The notes under the pieces were generated by a model. That model did not search any database and had not been told where the DNA came from. It saw only the letters and a list, made by a program, of their open reading frames with translations. Shown piece by piece: positions 60,321-64,000 of a stretch of 64,000 nucleotides of DNA; the stretch's first letter is position 1, and each line of letters begins with the position of its first letter. The DNA is taken from NCBI GenBank assembly GCA_944367565.1, contig CALVWR010000008.1:1-64000 (forward strand), read 5' to 3'. The position numbers were made by a program, and so were the translations under genes. Origin of the DNA: an uncultured Clostridia bacterium (lineage in GTDB: Bacteria > Bacillota > Clostridia > Christensenellales > Borkfalkiaceae).

Positions 60321-62531
60321 TTAATTGTTAAGATTCGCAAGAATTTCAGCGATGGAAGCGCCGCCGTGATTGTCGTCTTTCCATTCTCTGAGTCCTTCCT
60401 CGTCATCCCTTTGCGTTCTGAGTTTTTTCTGTTTGTGAGAACCGTCTTCGCTGTTTTCCTTATGCGCTTTATTGGGATTCGATTTCTTTACGTCCGATTC
60501 CGGCAACAACGCTTTGATGGAAAGCGTCATTTTTTCCTTTTCGGTATCGATTTCAAGAATTTTCGCTTCGACTTCGTCACCTACTTTCAGCACGGACGTC
60601 GGATTGTCGAGCCATTCGTTGGAAATCTGGGAAACGTGCACCAAACCGTCAACATTCTTTTCAACTTCCACAAAAGCGCCGAAGCTGACAATTCTGACCA
60701 CCTTGCCTTTTACGACGTCGCCGGCATGATATTTATCGGCTACGAGTTCCCAAGGTTTCGGTTGTAACTGCTTGTATCCGATCGAAACTTTTTTATTTTC
60801 TCTGTCGATTTTAAGAATTTTAAATTCGTACATTTTGTTAAGTTCCAAAACGTCCGAACACTTTTTGCAGCCGGTCCAGGAGAGATCGGAAATATGCGCA
60901 AGGCAGTCGAATCCGTTTACATTGACAAACGCGCCGAAATCCGCAAACCTTTGCGGGACGCCCTTCACGATGTAACCGACTTCGATGCTGTTAAAGAACG
61001 CTTCTTCTCTTTCCGCGCGGATTGCATCTCTTTCTGCTTTTTCCGCTTCGAGAATCACTCTTTGCGACGCGACGATCTGCCGACGGCGACCTTTGCTTTC
61101 CACCTTTTCGGCTTTGCAACGAAGCGTTTTTCCGATATATTTATCGAGTTCTTTCACAAAACCGATTCTGATCTGCGATGAAGGAATAAAGACCTGGTAG
61201 GACTTACATTCTTCCACTTCACCGGTAAGTCCGCCTTTGTTCGTGCCGGTAATTTTAACTTCAAAGATTTTGCCGTTTTTGATTTCTTCGATCTCGGCTT
61301 CCTCTTTTTTAAGTTCTTCCATCGCCTTTTGCGAAAGTTTAAGCGGATTGAGCGCAAGCACCATCACCTCGATGTCATCGCCCACCTTGCCTTCGTAGTC
61401 CTCTTTCTTATATTCCTCGCAAAGCATTTCGCTCTTATCGAGAAGTACTTCTTTCTTTGTATTCGGTATATATAAAGCTAAACCATCGTCTCCCGCCTGA
61501 GAAATTGTCGCCGTGATGATCTGATGAAGTCTGAACTTCTGCGGCTTATTGTCCATCATGGCGATGGCGGCCTCCATCGAATTTCCGACTTCCGTATTCA
61601 CGGGAGTTTCAACCTTCTCTTCCGCCGTAGCGGATTCTGCCGTTTCCGAAACGGTTTCTTTCGTCTGTTCGTCAACCGCTTCTTCGTTCACCGATGCTTT
61701 AACTTCTGCATTCTCCATATTCGAGATAACCTCCCGGGATTGTTCTGACGGAGTGGACGCTCCGACAACGATCCCAACCTTTTTAAACTTTTTTATTTCT
61801 TTATAGTCCAATTCCACGGGCGAAGAAACACGGAAAACATTCTTGCAGTGCTTGGCGCAAATTTCGAACAATTTATCGGTATTGTTGCTTTTTTTGCCGC
61901 CCAACACGATAACCGCATCGCATTCCGCAGAAATAGACTCGGCTTCTTCTTGCCGTTTGATAGTAGTATAACAAATAGTTTTAAAAATCTCAACTGTTTT
62001 TGAGCAATCTTTTGGAATATTTTTTAAAATTTCGTCAAATTTTTCAACGGAAAACGTCGTTTGCACCACAATGCAGACAAAATCGGCGGCAATTCGATCG
62101 ATCTCGAACAGATCGGAAACGATCAAGGCGGAATTGTCGCACCAACCGTTGATCCCTACGACCTCCGGATGGTTTTCGTTTCCGACGATGACGATTGCCC
62201 GGCCTTTTTTATGATTCTCCTCTACGATCGTCTGAATATTTCTGACAAACGGACAGGTACAATCTACGATCTTCAGTTTTTTTTCTTTTGCGCGTTCAAA
62301 AACCGACTTCGCTTCCCCGTGCGTACGGATCAGCAACGTTGCGCCGTCGGGAACGTCGTTTACGTCGTTTACCGTTATCCATCCTTTATCCGACATTCGG
62401 CTGACTACGGATTCATTATGAATAATTTCTCCCAGAACGTAATTCCTGCCGGCAGGAAGTTGCATTGCGGTTTCTACGGCTCGCTTTACTCCGAAACAAA
62501 ATCCGCCGAATTTTGTCGTGATTATCTGCAT
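60321..62531 (-). CDS. ispH: IspH-ribosomal protein S1 fusion
   Basis: 736-residue bifunctional protein. Residues 1-280 are 4-hydroxy-3-methylbut-2-enyl diphosphate reductase (last MEP-pathway step), with the [4Fe-4S] cysteines in CFGVKRAVETAM (Cys12 region), CTCPFVRNIQ (about 97) and ICYTTIKRQEEA (about 190), and ASTPSEQS near 260. An acidic Glu/Thr/Val-rich linker (about 285-325) leads to four S1 RNA-binding repeats (about 335-690), for example GYIVKGVPQRFADFGAFVNV and GDVVKGKVVRIVSFGAFVEV. The C-terminus is charged. Such fusions are well known in Clostridia and are the main S1 source there. The start overlaps plsC by ten bases. Confidence 0.95.
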   Translation of the reverse strand: MQIITTKFGGFCFGVKRAVETAMQLPAGRNYVLGEIIHNESVVSRMSDKGWITVNDVNDVPDGATLLIRTHGEAKSVFERAKEKKLKIVDCTCPFVRNIQTIVEENHKKGRAIVIVGNENHPEVVGINGWCDNSALIVSDLFEIDRIAADFVCIVVQTTFSVEKFDEILKNIPKDCSKTVEIFKTICYTTIKRQEEAESISAECDAVIVLGGKKSNNTDKLFEICAKHCKNVFRVSSPVELDYKEIKKFKKVGIVVGASTPSEQSREVISNMENAEVKASVNEEAVDEQTKETVSETAESATAEEKVETPVNTEVGNSMEAAIAMMDNKPQKFRLHQIITATISQAGDDGLALYIPNTKKEVLLDKSEMLCEEYKKEDYEGKVGDDIEVMVLALNPLKLSQKAMEELKKEEAEIEEIKNGKIFEVKITGTNKGGLTGEVEECKSYQVFIPSSQIRIGFVKELDKYIGKTLRCKAEKVESKGRRRQIVASQRVILEAEKAERDAIRAEREEAFFNSIEVGYIVKGVPQRFADFGAFVNVNGFDCLAHISDLSWTGCKKCSDVLELNKMYEFKILKIDRENKKVSIGYKQLQPKPWELVADKYHAGDVVKGKVVRIVSFGAFVEVEKNVDGLVHVSQISNEWLDNPTSVLKVGDEVEAKILEIDTEKEKMTLSIKALLPESDVKKSNPNKAHKENSEDGSHKQKKLRTQRDDEEGLREWKDDNHGGASIAEILANLNN

Positions 62532-63142
62532 TTCCGTTTTTTCTCCTCGCGTAACCGCACGAGTTTTTCCCTTGCGGCAAGCATCTTTTCACGGATGATC
62601 GCGTCAATTTTCGTAAAATCGTCCTTCTGAAGTTTCCGGTCGTAAAACTCGGACAATTCAAAAGGCTCCCCGACGATCAGATACGTACGCCGGAAAATTT
62701 TCGCGCGGTTATAAAACATAACCGGAACGATCGGCACTTTCATTTTCACCGCAAGCAATCCTGCCCCGCTTTTCAGTTCCTGCAGTTCCTCTCCCGTCCG
62801 GTTTCGCGTTCCTTCCGGAAAGATCACCAGTCTTTTGCCTTCTTTCAGAACCTTCATGGCATTCATCAGCGCACGAAGATCGTTTGCGTCCCGATCGATG
62901 GGAATTGCGCCGGCTTCCGTTAAAAACGCAGAAGCAATTTTATTCTTAAACGCTTCTTTTTTGCACAAAAAAAACAAATCCCGCTTGGCAAACCGATAGA
63001 AAAAAGCGGGATCTGTCGCCGTATAGTGATTCGCAACGATCAGGGCTTTTTCTTTCGGAAAATTCTCCTTACAGTATGCTTTTGAAGGAAAAATAAGGGA
63101 AAAAAGAAAATATCCCGGTCGAATATAAAAAGGATTATGCAT
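62522..63142 (-). CDS. plsC: 1-acyl-sn-glycerol-3-phosphate acyltransferase
   Basis: Makes phosphatidic acid in membrane phospholipid synthesis. 206 residues with the acyltransferase HxxxxD motif in NHYTATDPAFF (about residue 37), FPEGTRNRTGEELQE near 109, and VPIVPVMF near 137. A hydrophobic N-terminus (YFLFSLIFPSKAY) suits membrane association. Two bases after cmk; the clustering of cmk, plsC and ispH is typical of Clostridia. Confidence 0.92.
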   Translation of the reverse strand: MHNPFYIRPGYFLFSLIFPSKAYCKENFPKEKALIVANHYTATDPAFFYRFAKRDLFFLCKKEAFKNKIASAFLTEAGAIPIDRDANDLRALMNAMKVLKEGKRLVIFPEGTRNRTGEELQELKSGAGLLAVKMKVPIVPVMFYNRAKIFRRTYLIVGEPFELSEFYDRKLQKDDFTKIDAIIREKMLAAREKLVRLREEKKRKCR

Positions 63143-63144
63143 AA

Positions 63145-63807
63145 TTACCTGTCGATGTAAGATAAAATTTTTTCAAGAACCTCATGCACGCTCATATCGG
63201 AAGTATCGATCAAAATCGCGTCTTTCGCCTGCACGAGCGGAGCAAAATCTCGATGTTTGTCATTATAATCGCGTTGCTCTATTTCTTTCAGCAATTCATG
63301 AAAATCCACTTGAAAGCCGCGGCTTTCAAGTTCGGCTTTTCTGCGCGCCGTCCGCACTTCCGGCGCGGCGGTTATATAAAATTTATATTTTGCATCGGGT
63401 AAGACAAAAGAGCCGATATCTCTCCCGTCAAGGATACAGGACATCGATTTTGCAATTTCCCGCTGCATAGATACCATCTTCATCCGCACGCATTTCAAAG
63501 AAGATATATTCGAAGCCGCCATGGAAACTTCCGGTTCGCGGATCCTTGCGGAAACGTCTTTGCCGTCTAAAAAAGTGTGCTGCGTGCCGTCGATATAACG
63601 GATATCGAGATCGATATCGCCAATAAATGACGAAACCTTCTCTTCATCCAGCGTATCGACACCCAGTGAAATCGCTTTGCACGCCGCTGCGCGATACATT
63701 GCGCCGGTATCGAGATAAAGGATGTTCAGTTTTTTTGAAAGCTCTTTCGCTACCGTACTTTTTCCGCTTCCGGACGGACCGTCCAAAGCGATATTGATGT
63801 GTTTCAT
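63145..63807 (-). CDS. cmk: Cytidylate kinase
   Basis: Phosphorylates CMP and dCMP. 220 residues: P-loop GPSGSGKSTVAKELSKKL at residue 9, DTGAMYRAAACKAI, and the LID/NMP region with ILDGRDIGSFVLPDAKYKFY. Normal size. AAAGGAGATAAC precedes the ATG. Follows a FAD oxidoreductase gene (stop 14 bases upstream), so it probably shares its transcript. Confidence 0.96.
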   Translation of the reverse strand: MKHINIALDGPSGSGKSTVAKELSKKLNILYLDTGAMYRAAACKAISLGVDTLDEEKVSSFIGDIDLDIRYIDGTQHTFLDGKDVSARIREPEVSMAASNISSLKCVRMKMVSMQREIAKSMSCILDGRDIGSFVLPDAKYKFYITAAPEVRTARRKAELESRGFQVDFHELLKEIEQRDYNDKHRDFAPLVQAKDAILIDTSDMSVHEVLEKILSYIDR

Positions 63808-63821
63808 TCGTTATCTCCTTT

Positions 63822-64000
<179 letters not shown>

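Overview
The window looks like a chromosomal piece of an anaerobic, spore-forming-lineage Firmicute of the class Clostridia, probably an uncultured gut-type lineage. The grounds are a complete spoIIIAA-AH cluster, spoIVB and a gerW/ytfI pair, an IspH-ribosomal protein S1 fusion (a clostridial hallmark), a T-box in front of pheST, ferredoxin-dependent indolepyruvate oxidoreductase, and Shine-Dalgarno-led genes of moderate GC with the ordinary bacterial code. The genus cannot be decided from the sequence alone. No rRNA, tRNA, CRISPR array or intact insertion sequence was seen.

Left part (1-23 kb, mostly + strand). An aromatic amino-acid fermentation cluster (paaK, iorA, iorB, a second paaK, an ACT-domain protein) is followed by the 5'-truncated remains of a GH32-like glycosidase, then T-box-pheS-pheT. 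A SAM methyltransferase and a U32/RlhA-like protein are read divergently; the U32 gene carries an in-frame 78-bp tandem repeat. Then come mutS2, a small membrane protein, a nifZ-type cysteine desulfurase with thiI (4-thiouridine synthesis), a 52-aa peptide and a GH94 phosphorylase. Two long gaps (13.9-14.4 kb and 22.3-23.1 kb) hold nested tandem repeats.

Middle part (23-42 kb). A PBP1A-type enzyme on the minus strand is followed by a compact + strand block for mismatch repair and tRNA A37 modification: miaB-mutS-mutL-miaA-methionine gamma-lyase-like. A hairpin-rich remnant of IS200/IS605 type separates this from lexA, whose promoter carries an SOS-box-like palindrome and appears to give a leaderless mRNA. 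A 55-aa Cys-rich protein, hflX with a chromosomal tyrosine recombinase, and a PadR regulator fused to four membrane helices follow.

Right part (39.7-64 kb, almost all minus strand). Housekeeping and sporulation genes read leftwards: cmk, plsC, ispH-S1; spoIIIAA to AH, Asp23, nusB, folD, ispA, tlyA, nadK, argR, recN, spoIVB, a dacF-like carboxypeptidase; lysA; a site-2 protease, scpA, scpB, ytfI, gerW, a second D,D-carboxypeptidase and an rluB-type pseudouridine synthase. The order from spoIIIA to spoIVB is the classic Firmicute one, except that xseAB and dxs are missing and spo0A does not follow spoIVB.

Most interesting non-routine signals: the U32 repeat expansion; a short peptide of the MKKxYxxP type; a 19-nt palindrome shared by two distant promoter regions; genes whose -10 box sits six bases before the ATG; an antisense-overlapping HTH/membrane pair bracketed by two identical hairpins; and the membrane-anchored PadR protein.
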